Assembly: GCA_008921705.1 (NCBI GenBank)
Contig: VFFE01007640.1
Location: 1,396,108 to 1,460,107, forward strand
DNA from: Burhinus oedicnemus
Taxonomy: Eukaryota > Chordata > Aves > Charadriiformes > Burhinidae
Reading direction: 5' to 3'
Length of the DNA stretch: 64,000 nucleotides
Part shown: piece after piece, positions 11,900 to 25,440 of the stretch
How the letters are laid out: the number at the start of each line of letters is the position of its first letter
Numbering within the stretch: the stretch's first letter is position 1
Position numbers and translations under genes: made by a program
The notes under the pieces: generated by a model
What the model saw: only the letters and a program-made list of their open reading frames with translations
The model's database searches: none
What the model was told of the DNA's origin: nothing

Positions 11900-14800
11900 G
11901 GATCTGAAAATTCTCAGTACAACAGATCTTATATTTTTACATCATGCTTGAAAATCTGCCTTCGGTCTTTAACGACTCATTTCACAAGTTCAGCTTGTTA
12001 TCTAAAAATTTAGTTAAGGCTCCCTTCAATTTCTGGCCCGACCTGGTTGTGGCGGCTCAGAGGAACTCTCCAATGTGCTGACCACCAAGAGAGCTCGGTT
12101 CACTTCATTGTCTCCTCCCATCCTCCGTTAATTACATTGTGTGGGGGAGGTTGTTCTGATCCAGTAGAGAGGATGAAAACATATTTGAACAAGAAAAATT
12201 CTGGAGTTTTGGTAGCTTTTTTTTTTTTTTTCTTGTTGCTACAGGTTCTGAGGTTTCTGTTGCTATTTTTATGATTAATGCTTGACTGCAAAACAACGTT
12301 CCACAAATTAACTTTTCATGATGAATATTGTGATCACTTTGTCTATATAGAATATGCTTGAGGTACCTGCCTCCTTCCTTGCTTTTCCTTTCAGCTCACT
12401 ACCACAGAATTATTGATGAAAAAGTTGAAGCCTGATGCTTATGAAACATGAAATTTCCACAATAAAAGATTCCCTTTTCTCTTTATTACAAAACAGTAGT
12501 TCTATGCTATTGCTGATAATTTGTATGTCAAAATCTGATATTACTGTTGATATTTTGAGTGCATCACCAATGCCTGTTTGGGTCCCTCAATAAACCAGCC
12601 AATACCATTTCATTGACCTTGAGAGTTTATATATTTCATTAAATATATTGTGCATCATTCTCTTCCGTGAAGAATCTGAATTTAATTTCCATGAGCAGGA
12701 ACTAAAAAGACACTAGATCTATCATAAGACTTTGATATCAGTATAGTTGCATCATAATATTGTCAGACAAGGCAAGAAATGTAGTCTAAAAATGTGGCAG
12801 AGAAGACCCTTAACAGTTAAAGTAGTGTGCTTTTGGAAAAAATCAACACGTGCTTGCTGTTGAGTTTGCCTGTAACAATGGCTTTAATGGTGGTTTGCTG
12901 GGGGAACTAAAATTGAGCAATTATATAAGGTTGGATTTCCAAAAGTACGACTAAGTTTCTGAGCCAAAAAAGAGCTCAGTTATCAAAGCTGATATCTCTC
13001 TCTTCCATAGTCTTCAGACTTAACAGAACTGTAAAACTTCTGAAAATTTGACCCTGGGTTTCTTACGGCAGCTTATGATTTAATTCAGAGCAACCTCTGA
13101 ATAGCTACACACAAAGACAAAAGAGCCAGGGATTCCCCTATTGAGCACTGCTGGAGTACAGAAACCTGTGTTATTATTCTTTCTTACTCTTCTGGAATTT
13201 TGTTTTTGCCAGTTTTTATTTTTTTTAGATGTTTCCAAAGCATGCTACAAATTAAGCTATATTTACCGCTATGCGGAAAATGCCAGGAAAACCTGAGGCT
13301 GGTGCTCACAGAAGCTTTGCAAATATTTGTGGCCTGCTAGATACCTATCTGTACAGAGAGATAAATTGCACCAAAAAATCTCCAAGCTATTAAATAGGAA
13401 AACATAAAGACTATTTTATACAATGAGCAGGAACCTACAAAGCACCTGTCTATAAGAAAAACTGAGTACAGGAGTTTAAAAGGAAGTTTAGGTCACCTGT
13501 ACATGGCCCTTTTCAGTCACAGAGGAAGACAGGGTCTAATTCAATGTTTGCAATGTATTATGAATAACAAATTTCTAAAGGGCATTTTCCAAATAAGCTC
13601 GAGAGAAATTCTAGATCAGGCAATTCTTTTGATATGGGATTGGTTTGTGATGGGCTATATGTGCAAGAACTTTTATTTGCAAAGCAGAGTGAAGTAAAAT
13701 TGAATGTTAAACAGCACCAAAGAGATAATAGACTGGCATAGATCTAGAACATTGGCACTTGTAGAGCAGTAAAATCATACCTACCCACAAAGCAGAAACA
13801 TCTGTTGCCTTTGAAAGTTGTCAGACACTAAGGGTGCTCTCAAACTTTCTCTCCCTGAGGACAGATTAGCTAATTCATAGCTTTTTACCATTAATTCTTC
13901 TTGACAGAGAACAACCAGATGTATAGAATATTTGAAATATTCACCACACTGTCTTGTTACCCAACATTTTATTGTGCCATAATATTCACTTCCTATACAG
14001 TACTACTCATCAGAATCCGTAGATCTCAAAATAGCTGAAAAAGAAAGCAAATGTTACCATAGCTCTTATAAAACTGGAAAAAATTGTTGTGGTAGATTAG
14101 AAGCTACCTCATAACTGGGAAATACAACTGTAGTCACCTGAATTCTGCCTGCTAGAAAACACTATGAAGTAAAAACCAACCAACTAACCAAATAAACAAA
14201 CTGAAACTGTGACAGAAAAGCTTCTTTTAGTTCCTAAAGGAATTTTCTGCACTAGGCCTTAACTCATCTGACTTAAAGATAACCCCTTCTGCTGGAGGAT
14301 CTGGCTACGTATTTCATGAAACCTCCAGAAAGCCATTAGCATGTGAGATTATTAATTCAAAATAATAAAAATTAAATAACATTAGAGTTTTAATAACACA
14401 TCTGGCTGATAAATCATAGAATTTCTGTCAGACAAAGAAAATAGGGGCTATTTTTAAAATAAGTTCAAGAGAACTTTACCTGTCATATCAGATTTTAGAC
14501 ATGTGATTTAAAAAAAAGTCTTTGTTTTGTTCAATGAATTAGATCAGAGCTTCCACCTCCCCCTTCTCAGACAAAGTTCCTTTTCATCAAGCCTGCTCCA
14601 TTGTATTGCCACCTACATAAAATGTATTTGGAGAATTTAATCCAAGACTGCATGCCTGCTGGCAAATACATATACTGCATGAAATACTATTTTATATTTC
14701 AGCATGTTTTTTCACAAGTTCAATGAAACATCTTCAATCTATTTTCTCTAATTGTAAACATTTTTTTTTTTCAAAATTTAGAAGTCGATAATTTTGATCA

Positions 14801-17800
14801 GAAAAAGGAAGGTAGCAAACTGACCAGTAGACTGTGCTTCATATATGAATTTTGATAATGTGGAATCCAAAATGTATCATAAAATTTTGCTCCTTGGCTA
14901 AAAGAAAAAAAAAAAAAAAGAAGAAAGAAGAAAAAGAAGACACTGCATTGCTTTTTTGGGGGGAGCAGTGGCTGTTGATTTCATTCACCTTGTATTTAAG
15001 TTAATAAGAAACATCCTGCTGACACTGAAGTGAACAGACTAGGTCAGTTCTTGGCTCTTTTGAAAGTCACAGCTTCTGGTATTTACTCTGCCTTACTCTA
15101 TTTTCAATACCAAAAAACTGAACGTAAAGAGAAGACTTTCAAAGAAGATAAATTTGCATTAATTCCAGCTACAGCATTGACCAAAATACAGTACTATGTT
15201 CCACCGAAGTGCATAGCATATATATAAAAACTATGACTGATGTTTTTACTGTATGTGCTATACCTGGTCCGTGAAAGGAATAGAAGACGATTTTACACTA
15301 GACTTTCAGAGATTAGAGGTTTAAATAAGAAAGAAATAATCCAAGAACATCCCCAACCTTACTAGAAACTAGTGAATGTCAGTTGTTGATAAAATAAATT
15401 GAAATAAATTTCTCCTGGTGTGTAAATATACCAAAACAAAAACAATCAAACAATGAAATTTGTTACTTTCTCTTCAAATCCTCACTTAATCAGATAAAAA
15501 GTAGTAATTACAACACATTAGATGTTTTTGATTGAAATACCTAGACAAATTCTATAAGTTCTGGTAAGGTCACACTGTGCTGACTAGCAAAATTAAAAAG
15601 AAAAAATATTTGACATCTGCAAAATTCAAACAGTAATTTCTGCCTTACCAAGTGTGATCTCATGAAGCACAAGGAAATGTTATTGTTCTGTGTTAAATGA
15701 TGCTGAACAAGGTGGGGTGAAAACAGAACTAGGTAGTAGCAGTATATCTTAGCTCTGGATAGAAAACAGTTTGGGGGAATTTTAGAAATTATTTTAAAGG
15801 AGAAAGTAATTGACTTTTTACAGACCTCTGTGTGCAGTTGCATTTCTTTGGCCAAAGAGATCTTGACTGATGTTAGAAGCTAAGTAGGATCCAGTTCTGT
15901 TCCATAATTCAGTGGGACTTCCTGAAATTCCCAGATTTGGTATGCATAGAGCAAACAGTGTGCATGGTGAATGAACTAGAAAACTTCATTAATGCCTGTT
16001 TTCATCGCTAAGCTCATTGATTAGAAATTAAGCATGGAGTTACATGCTTAAATATGTAAACAACCTGATTTTGCAAATTAAAAATCCCCACAATTAAACA
16101 TGTCATAAGAACTGTATGTTAATCTATAAACTATCAAATAGAAGTCAAGAAGGTGAGGTATATTGGTAGAAGAAAGGAAAAGTGTCTGCTGAACTTCAGA
16201 TTGTATCATTGAATCGTGATGCATCTTCCAGAAACCATGACATCAAGGGTACCAGACGTTAGAAAAAGCTGATCCTTTTTCTAAAGTACATGGCACAAAA
16301 TGGCACAAAATCCATTATGATAGTTCCGTGGGAAGTTAGGGAATTGCGTGCTGCAGTCATACAGAACTCAGATCTGCTTGTTACGAGTGTCCTTCAAAAT
16401 ATATGGTCCTATTACTTTATGTAAAGACCACGAAGTAGTATTATGCGATGCTACATAGCCACCTCAATGACAACTTCAATCTTGAAACACTGGTTTAGCA
16501 AATGTGGATTTTGAAGATATTCAAACATAATTCTGATACAAAATTATTGCTGAGTCCTTGCATATGTTACTTTACTACTTCTGAATTTCAGGAAATTGTA
16601 CAGTGACCTAAACAAACAGCCATCCATAAAAGTCTTTGTAAAATGTGCTATACAATCATAATTGGCTCTTCATGAAAGAATATACATTATCATTGTTTTA
16701 TATTATTATATTTCCCTTTAATCTTGAAGAATGAGTAGAGTAACTGGTTGGATTCATCTGTCTAACAGCACAAATGGGAAGCGGTCCTCGTTTCATGTCT
16801 CTTTTGATAATGAGTGCTATCTTACTGCAGAGAAAAGTAATCTTTGATATGCTTTCCACTCTTCAGAAACCTCCTGCCTGCTCATGCATCACTCATAGGA
16901 ACACTGTCAAGCCCTCCAGGCAAGGATTGCTCATTCTCCTTGCTGCTTTCACTCTCTAAATAATTTGCAATGTAAATAAACCAGAACAGATTAATAGATT
17001 GTAAGGGACAGATAGAAGTAAAAGGAGGAAAGAAAGGTATTTGGACTTGGTATGTGATTTTGCCTTTACAGCAATGATTTCACAGCCTAGATTATAGAAT
17101 AATAACTGGAGAGAAATCCAGAAGACAAAGACAAGGCTCCCTACCTGTATTCACAGCATCTCCTATCCACTTCATCTCTCCATTCACAAATCAGAATTGT
17201 ACAGCCTATGATGATTTGCATTGGCTACTTCTTTTACTCATAGATTAAATGCATCATAATTAGTAAATAGGTTCTGTAATGGCCAAGACAATACATAGCA
17301 GAAGGGATCATTTTGTTCTTCCTCGCACTTGTCTGCTCTGTAGATAGCACCAAAATGGGCAATTTGCAACTTTTTGGAGACAATGTTACGAACACTCCAT
17401 GTTCATGACATCATAGGTAGTGGTACTTCACATACAGTGAAATGGAGAGACTCCAAAGTATTTCACTAATGATGGGTTTGGGGTTCGTTCTGATTAAGCT
17501 CTGTTAAACAAAAACTTCACCTCACTAGGAACAGAGCCTTACTATTGAGTAAGGTCTGATTCTAGAGGAATTTGTTATCTAGGTATTGGTTTCCTGATAA
17601 ACCCCTCATTTTCTTTACTTACTTGCTAGAGAAACTAAAAAAAAAAAAAAAATAAACACAGTTCTCACACTAGTAGTTCCTATTTTCTCCTGCATCCTTG
17701 TACAGTTTCTTTTCTGTTCCTTGAACTGTCCTATATTTAATATGGAGCAGACGTGGTATCTAAAGAGTACAAGATTATGGGTAAGGGCAAGGGAGCAAAG

Positions 17801-17885
17801 AAATGTGAAGTTAAAAGTGTTTCAGAGTGGTGAATTTTATGCAGCTAGAGAAGAGAAACAGTAACATTTATCCCTGTGCATGGTG
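11900..17885. other. Unique AT-rich non-coding DNA
   Basis: Nothing recognisable beyond simple A- or T-rich runs. The largest frame (15541-15855, minus, 104 codons) has no domain and is taken as chance. A short tandem duplication of TGGCACAAAA lies near 16290-16312. Confidence 0.6.
14901..14940. repeat. A-rich / (GAA)n tract
   Basis: A run of A is followed by AAG, AAGA and GAAGA units, about 40 bp of pure purine. It could be a degraded poly(A) tail or a simple repeat. No retrocopy is visible upstream. Confidence 0.8.
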
Positions 17886-17889
17886 TAGG

Positions 17890-18240
17890 ATCATGGAATC
17901 ACTTAGATCTGAGGCACCTCAGGAGGTCTCTAGTCAAGCTATCTGCTCAAAGAAGGGTCGTATAGACCAGGATGCTCAAAGCTTTGTCTAGTTGAAACTT
18001 GAAAATATCCAAGGACGGAGATGACATAACTTCTTTAGGTGACAGTTCCACTGATTAATTATCGTTAGAGTAAAAATTCCTTTCCTTATACTCTACTAGA
18101 ACCTCCCCATTTTAATTTAGGACTATCATTTCTCTTCTCCTGAAACTTAATGCCTTGCTTTGCTAACTTTGCTTTTTCAGTAACCTTCCCTTTGGTACTA
18201 GACAGTTGCTATTAGGTTTCCTCTAACCCTGTCTTCTTCA
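17890..18240 (-). mobile_element. Older CR1 LINE, 3' part (left half of a split copy)
   Basis: On the plus strand this is a degenerate reversed CR1 3' region. It starts with a tail-like TCATGGAATCA, then CCTCAGGAGGTCTCTAGT, then a badly eroded reversed C-terminal ORF2 region with recognisable words such as AAAAATTCCTTTCC and TCTTCTTCA. It is much more diverged than the neighbouring copy and has no open frame. It stops abruptly at 18240, where the tail of a better preserved CR1 begins. The expected continuation (GG-CTGAAC-AGGCCCAG in CR1) appears at about 20277-20308, so this copy was probably split by the younger insertion. Confidence 0.75.
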
Positions 18241-20280
18241 GGTTCATAGAATCACAGAACGGTTAGAGTCAGAAGGGAACTTTAAAGATCATCTAGTTCC
18301 AACCCCTCGACCATGGGCAGGGACACCTTCCACTAGACCGGGTTGCTCAAAGCCCCATCCAACCTGGCCTTGAACACTTCCAGGGATGGGGCATCCACAA
18401 ATTCCCTGGGAAACCTGTTCCAGTGTCTCACCACCCTCAGAGTGAAAAATTTCTTCCTAATATCTAATCTAAATCTACCCTCTTTCAGTTTAAAACTGCT
18501 ACTCCTTGTCCTATCACTACACTCCTTGATAAAGAGTCCCTGCCCATCTTTCCTGTAGGCCCCTTTAGGTACTGGAGGGCTGCTATAAGGCCTTCTCTTC
18601 TCCAGGATGAACAACGCCAACTCTCTCAGCCTGTCCTCATAGCAGAGGGGCTCCAGCCCTCTGATCATCTTTGTGGCCCTCCTCTGGACCTGCTCCAACA
18701 GGTCCATGGCTTTATCATGTTGGGGGCTCCAGGGCTGGTCACAGTATTCCAGGTGGGGTCTCATGGGAGACCAGTAGAGGGGCAGAATCACCTCCCTCAA
18801 CCTGCTGGCGATGTCGCTTTTGATGAAGCCCAGGATACAGTTTGCCTTCTGGGCTGCAAGTGCACCTTGCCGGCTCATGTTGAGCTTCTCAACTACCAAC
18901 ACACCCAAGTCCTTCTTGGCAGGGCTGCTCTCAACCCATTCTCCACCCAGCCTGTGCTTGTGCATGGGATTGGTCCAACCCAGGTGCAGAACCTAGCACT
19001 TGGCCTTGTTGAACTTCATGAGATTGGCATGGGCACACCTCTCAAACCTGTCCAGGTCCCTCTGGATGGTATCCCTTCTCTCCAGCGTGTCAGCCACTCC
19101 ACACAGCTTGGTGTCATCAGCAAACTTGCTGAGGGTGCACGCAGTCCCTACATCCATGTCGTCAACAAAGATGTTAAATAGTACCGGTCCCAGAAGTGAC
19201 CCCTGAGGAACACCACTCATCACTGCTCACCACTTGGACATCAACCCATTGACCACAGCCCTTTGAGTGTGACTGTCCAGCCAGTTCCTTATCCACTGAG
19301 TGGTCCATCCGTGAAATCTATGTCTCTCCAATTTAGAGACCAGGATATCATGTGGGCCAGTGTCAAATGCTTTGCACAAGTCCAGGTAGATGATATTCTC
19401 CAACACTGTAACAGCGTTGTAAAAGGCCACCAAATTTGTCAGGCACAATTTGCCCTTAATGAAGCCATGTTGGCTGTCATCAGTCACTTCCTTATTTTCC
19501 ATGTGCCTTAGCAGAGTTTCCAGAAGGATCTGCTCTATGGTCTTGTTGGGCACAGAGGTGAGACTGACTGGCCTATAGCTCCCCGGGTCTTCCTTTTTTC
19601 CCTTTTTAAAAAGTGTGTTACATTTCTCATTTTCCGGTCAGTGGGAGCTTCACCAGATTTCCACAACTTCTCAAATATGATGGATAGTAGCTTGGCAACC
19701 TCATCTACCAATTCCCTCAGGACCTGCAGATAAATCTTATCAGGTCCCATGGACTTGTATAACTTCATGTTCCTTAAATGGTCTTATTCTTGATCTTCAC
19801 CTGCAGTGGGTGGTTCTTCATTCTCCTAGTCCCTGCCTTTGCCTTCTGCAACTTGGGCGGTGTGGTTAGAGCCTTTACCAACGAAGACGGAGGCAAAAAA
19901 GTTGTTGAGTACCTCAGCATTGTCTATGTCTCAAGTGACCCATTCTCCTGTTTCCTTCCTGAGTGGGCCCACATTTTCCCTCATCTTCTTTTTGTCACTG
20001 ACATACCTATAGAAGCTTTTCTTGTTGCCCTTTCTGTCCCTGGCCAGATTTAACTCTGGGCTTTAGCTTTCCTAACTGGATCCCTGGCTGCTCAGACAAT
20101 TTCTCTGTCCTTGCTTCCACCCTCTCTAGGTTTCCTTTTCCTGTTTGAAATCGACCAGGAGCATCTTGTTCATCTATGCAGGCCTCCTTGCATTTTTGCC
20201 TGACTTCCTCTTTGTTGGAATGAATCGCTTCTGAGCTTGGAGGAGGTGATCTTTGAATACTAGCCAGCTTTCTTGGGTTA
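18241..20280 (-). mobile_element. CR1 LINE, 5'-truncated, about 2.0 kb
   Basis: This is a minus-strand CR1. The 3' tail (reversed, TCATAGAATCACAGAAC) is at the left, followed by the 3' untranslated region and then ORF2 read leftward. Reverse-transcriptase motifs are visible, and upstream of them the linker after the endonuclease domain (matching words around ESWLVFKDHLLQAQ and IPTKRKSGKNARRPA near 20275-20190, and the SVTKRR-like segment near 20005). Truncation falls at about 20278 inside ORF2, so the endonuclease domain is missing. A GGTT at both ends (18241-18244 and 20275-20278) may be a short target duplication or just microhomology. It is younger than the copy it interrupts but has lost its reading frame. 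Confidence 0.93.
18333..19768 (-). pseudogene. CR1 ORF2 remnant: reverse transcriptase
   Basis: From 19553 leftward to the natural end near 18333, a single frame holds the CR1 reverse transcriptase and C-terminal region. Motif A (DLCKAFDT), motif B ([11 protein letters not shown]) and motif C (FADDTKL) are all readable. Two nonsense codons break it. One is TGA near 19226, where the related 31-kb copy has CGA, a typical CpG decay. The other is TAG near 18993. Upstream of about 19550 the frame shifts: the YKSMGPDKI segment is read in another frame from 19768. Near 18575 the copy lacks about 12 bp relative to the 31-kb element. The remnant cannot make an active enzyme. Confidence 0.9.
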
Positions 20281-20308
20281 AACAGGCCCAGTACATTGGG
20301 TCCAGATG
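20281..20308 (-). mobile_element. Possible right half of the split older CR1
   Basis: The words AAACAGGCCCAG and the following bases resemble the reversed CR1 segment that should follow TCTTCTTCAGG at 18240. If correct, only about 28 bp of the older copy remain here before its own 5' truncation. The match is short, so the call is weak. Confidence 0.35.
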
Positions 20309-20499
20309 TATTAGTGTTAAGGCCTGATGCTTCTGTTAAAGGATTTCCTCTTCACTATGATTGCTGGGTAGCTTCAGAAAATTTGTGATTTGAAGAATTC
20401 CATCATTCAGAGAAATCAGTAAGGAAGTAGTCAAGATGAATATATGGGTAAAGGATTCTTCACCCACATTATGTCCACTAATGGGTACTAATAGCCCTT

Positions 20500-20860
20500 A
20501 CCGGCCCTGATCAGCTTCACTGGGGGGGCTCCACCCACACACCTTGCCCACGGTCCCTAGAAATCCCATGTCATCTCTGCCAATCCCTGCCAGAAATGTG
20601 TTGTAGGTATCCCTCTGTCCAGATCCCTCACAGCCGTGCCCACGCCTGGCCGTGGACCCAGCTGATCTGGACTCTGACCCGTGGATTGATTTCATGGCCT
20701 GATCTTGGACGTGCCTCAACAGCATGAACTTGCCTGGGCTGTTGGTTGGACCTGATAGCATCTCCAAATCTACCCTACTCACTTGCTGGGGGATGAGATG
20801 GGCCCTGGCTGGTGAGATCTATGCCATGCCAGCCCTTGATGTACCCTGACAGGGACAAAT
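20500..20860. other. GC-rich patch, unclassified repeat-like segment
   Basis: About 360 bp are distinctly GC-rich, containing words such as CCTGATCAGCTTCACTG, CACCCACACACCTTGCCCAC and GAGATGGGCCCTGGCTGG, between AT-rich flanks and just beyond the CR1 cluster. I have the impression that this is a member of an avian interspersed repeat family, but I cannot name it and see no terminal motifs. The 94-codon minus-strand frame over it has no recognisable domain. Confidence 0.4.
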
Positions 20861-23800
20861 GAACTTACCTTGCATAGCATCATTCATCTAGATGGAAGAA
20901 AGATCTAGTATTAGAGGAAGCACAAAGCAGAATTAGAAAAATAATTACAACTCACTAAAGCTGAATGTTGTTTGATCCATTGATAAAAATGAATTTCCCT
21001 TTTCTTGGAGGCCAGCAGAAATCTACCCATTTTCTCTGATGAAGTCAAAGAATTTCCAGTAGAGGGGACTGTGACAGCACATGTCCATGCTTTAGGGTGT
21101 CTCGTGGGACAGCTCTTACAGTGACTCAACATGCATGGGCGTTAATCACGTGACAACACAAAATTGGTAATTGGTTGCCTGGGTAACAGTTAAAAGGTGG
21201 AATAATGAGATGTTAGGTATATGACACTTCATAGGATATTGTCTATAGAAACTGGCCTGGCCTAACCATGTGAGATTTATGGCCAATGAGAGTTGTGCAG
21301 ACCCTTGATTTTAACGATGAAGCTTTAAAAAAATTAAACAAAGCTGTTCAGTGGGCTATCTCAACTACACAAAGCATGGGAAAAGTTTGTATATCAGGGC
21401 AAAGGGACCAGACAGCAAACAGAATTCCTGGTTTTATGGCATTAACAAGCCACTATGTTAATTATGTCAGAATCTGCGTAAAGATTTGGAAATAGAACTA
21501 AATTGTGGAAAGGAAGACAGCCGCAAGCGAGAGACATGAGGAAGACATGAGTAGAAAAAATGTAAGTGCTCCAGCACTTCAATTTTCTGCTGTTTTGATA
21601 TAAATACCTCTGACTCTTTTATAGGAAAGGAATCCAGTAGTTGTATTTTTTCAAGGAGTACAACTTTCTACTACTTCAAGAACATTAACATTGTATTTGG
21701 TGACTAGAAAAAAGCTCACACAGGACCTTCTTTAAAATGAGTGTTATTATTTATACATACAACAAGCAAGCGTAAGTGGCTTTTGAGGCCTTGGTCCGGT
21801 AGAAACAGCAGCTATTATCCGTTATTCTGACTGGGAACCTGAAGAGAAGCTGTTTCTGGAAAAGCTATCTTTTACTTTCAAATGCAACCAGCAGGAATGA
21901 AATCAGCTTGCTTTAGAGATCATGGAGACTGCTGACTTTAAGCAGCAGAGGAAAATGTGGAAGTGGCTTACATCAAGATAGAAGCCACCTTTATTGCCAG
22001 TGGATTCAGTACATTGAGAGCAATGGGGGAGGGCAGACATTTTCAGAGAAAGCTGCCTCCTTGAGTTTTGTTGAAAAGGACACATTTTTGACCTCTATTA
22101 AAGGAGAAATTCAGTTGTGAAGAGTGAAAGTGAAAAAACCCCAACTTCATCTAACTAATTTATTTTAGAAATGTATCATCTTCAGAGATCTTATTTATGG
22201 TTCCTTGCTCCACCAGGATAGTCTATAAGTAGTTGAGGACAAAATTATCTGACATAGGAAAACAGTTCTTTAAAAACCTGGTTAAAAATAATTTTAATTT
22301 ATGAGCTAATTAAGATTTGTATTTTTAAATACTCAGGAGGTCTATCCAGTGTTCAGAGAACACACACTGCAATTTTAGTGTGGATATTCTCTATATTCAC
22401 GCATAGTGAAGTAGTTGAAGCTTTGTGTGAAGAATTAAATTCACGTATGTTATCATGATCACAGCCTACACTATATTCTGCCAGCTCATACACAGGAACA
22501 CATCTAATCCAATGTCCTCATTAATCACTAATGGTCTCTTAGGTAGCCTTTTATCTGGTTTTATCTGTTTAATGGCATTGTGATCATACAAAAGAATATG
22601 TTACTTAAATCTAGCAGAGAAACCTAAATATATCGCTACAATCATCTTTATCTACCACATTTCCAAAAGCCCTATAAAATTTGCTTGATGACTTATTTTC
22701 TAGCATATTATACAGACTGACATTGACTAGACAAGATTTCTGTTCCAGTGACGACTTTTTTTAGAAAACATTTTAGGCTAGTCAGCCTGTAATTGCTCAA
22801 ATCATCCCACCTAATCTTTTAAAAATATATAGAAAATTGCTTTTCTTTCAATTCACCTCAACAAATTAGCATTACAGTTCAAAATTCTTTAAAAAAATTA
22901 TTGGTTTTGAGTTATTCGTAAAGCCAGTTTTACAGTGTATTACATTAATAGACATCTTTTGGAGTTTTCATTAGTTCACACTGGAACAAAAGTAAATAAT
23001 TCAACCTACAGGAACTCCTTATCCACCCTCCTGCTGAACACATCAAGTGTCAAACACACAAAGAACAGGATATTTTTACCTTCTCATTGTCTTATCCCCC
23101 TCAACGGACGTAAGCCATTGCTAGGATTCATCTTGCTCTTGGTACAGTTAAAAAATGGACATTATATTCTTTATCACATGATTTATTGTGGATTTTTTTC
23201 AGAGATACTATTCATATTCTGTATAACTTTCCTGTATTGCTTAACTGTTCATACACAATTCGGTGAGATCGACTCCCATCTTTTCCCCATATTTCAACGT
23301 GATTTCAATAATTCCCTCTGAAGGACAGGTAACACCTCAGAGAGCATAGCCTTTTCTGTAGGTGTTTCATTACAGAATTTATTGCAGCATTTTTTAGTGC
23401 CTACATTCGTATAAATTAGTCTATTAAAAGAGAGTAAGACCTGCTTAGAGTGAGACAGTCACACATAAATACGTCTTTACTTCAATTCTGACCAACAGAC
23501 TGTGTAACAAGGACATCCTACATCCCTTGCTTTTATACGTGTCTTAGATGAAAGCTACATTTAGAACAAGGAGAAAAATAACATTTCCACTTCCGTGTGC
23601 TGCAGTCTGAAAGTTTATGAATGGCATTCATTTTGCCAAACACGGACATAAGCAGCAGCTCTAGAGATACCAGGCTGTGAAGCAGCCATTTCCGCTGGGT
23701 CGTGATTCATCTCATCCTGATGTTGGCATCTAAATTAGGCCTGATGAATTGTGTCTTAATTTGCTTGTTTATTCTGCATTGATTGTAAAGGGAGACCAAG

Positions 23801-25417
23801 ATGGTTGGCAACGTTGTATTTCGTGTGAATCCTATCCTGTTTGTACATTCACCTACAGCAAATCACCAGAGGAAAAAAAATAGCTCATTTTAAAATCTAA
23901 AAATTTGGTGCAAATACTCTAATCTCTAGGAGGCCATGACTGATCATGGTAAGGTGCACTTAAAACATGAATAGAATGAATATGCATATACATCATATAA
24001 TCACTTTTATTGTACTCTTCAAAGACAGTGTTTAAACACAAAGTATTGGTAGACTGATTTGTGCAAAGTTGACAATAAGAAGGAAAAGAATTAATTATTT
24101 ACGCTGAGAGAAGTGAAGTTACTGCTGATACAAGTAGGTAGTTTTGTTTGAGTCAGTGAACAGGATTGTTCTAAAAAAAGAAAACCTCTGGAAAGCTCTA
24201 ATAATTTTTGTCCTGTAGTTCTCAGGCAAGGATTAAGCTATAAATTCAATTTAATTTTAATTGCTTTAGGTCTCTAAGGAACCCGTACATAACAAATGGA
24301 GTCCCAGAGGTGAAAGTACTGAATTGGTCCTAGCATTATGTTTAAATGAAACACACAAAAAAATTGCTAATTAGCAGGGGCAGAAACTGAAATTATTTAG
24401 TATTTTATTTAATCTGAGGCAAATAGCTTTGAATATAACAATTATCTAATTATACCGTTTTAATACTGTGGAGGTTTTTACGCTTGTATATGAAGAGGAG
24501 CTGAATGCTTAGAACAAGGAGTAAATTCTTTATTTCCACTAGAGCAAATACGTTATCGTCTGCTTGACCTATGGCACAGCAATTAAGGATGCAGAGCTCA
24601 ATTGTCTGGAGAGATTATACAGAATTCATTCATTAAGCTGGAAATGTTTAATTAACATGCGAATCATAAAAAGAACATACATTGTTATGGTTTTGTGGAG
24701 TCCTATAGAACCTTAAGAGAATATACTCATTCAAAACAACAAAATAATAATCCACACTTGGAGGGGTTGCCTTGGCAAATCCATCTGCTGTCTAGACAAT
24801 CTTCAAAGCTCTCCTGTGTATCGAATTGGGTGAAGTTTACCAGTGAGCAGAAATTTAGGAATCCTCCATTGAGATCCAGATTTTGAGAGATTTGTGATTT
24901 TAATGGGAATTAAGTATTCCTGAGCATCTGATCCCACAATCAGTACCATAATACAAGGAAGGGAGGAGACTGAAGAATGGAGTAGGAAGCAGAATTGTGT
25001 ATGTTCATGTTAATAGAGCACTTTGAGCATCATCTTGTAGTACCATTCCTGCCAAGCAGAAGTAATCTGATGGCTACTCATCAACATTCACTCGCGTGCT
25101 GAAGGAGCTACCTTTCCTTCCCATCCTTTGGTTCCTCACATTGACTTTAGGTTCACATGTGGAGGCTTGTTACGCATTTACAGTGCACTTTGACAATTAC
25201 AAACCAAAGTTTTTTTAGTGGTAAATATTTAAAGAGGATGTGGTCAATGATAGAGGAATTTCTGGCTGAAAGACATACTGAACCAGGTCAGGTTTTTAGC
25301 ATAAATCCATAGGCACGTGATGTTGTCAGATCTCACAATTCTATCACAGATTTCATGGCTGCAAATGCTCAAGGATTAACAGTTGGAACATACGCATTTT
25401 GGAGATGATATAAAAGT

Positions 25418-25440
25418 AGGAGGGGAGGGGAGGGGAGAGA
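25418..25440. repeat. (GGGGA)n short tandem repeat
   Basis: Units of GGGGA repeated about four times inside a purine-rich context. Four G-runs of four on one strand could in principle form a small G-quadruplex. Confidence 0.8.

Noticed and set aside
18717..19181. Plus-strand frame of 154 codons
   Set aside because: It is the antisense shadow of the CR1 reverse transcriptase encoded on the minus strand.
22935..23321. Plus-strand frame of 128 codons
   Set aside because: It has AT-rich random-looking composition, no domain, and no splice context I would defend.
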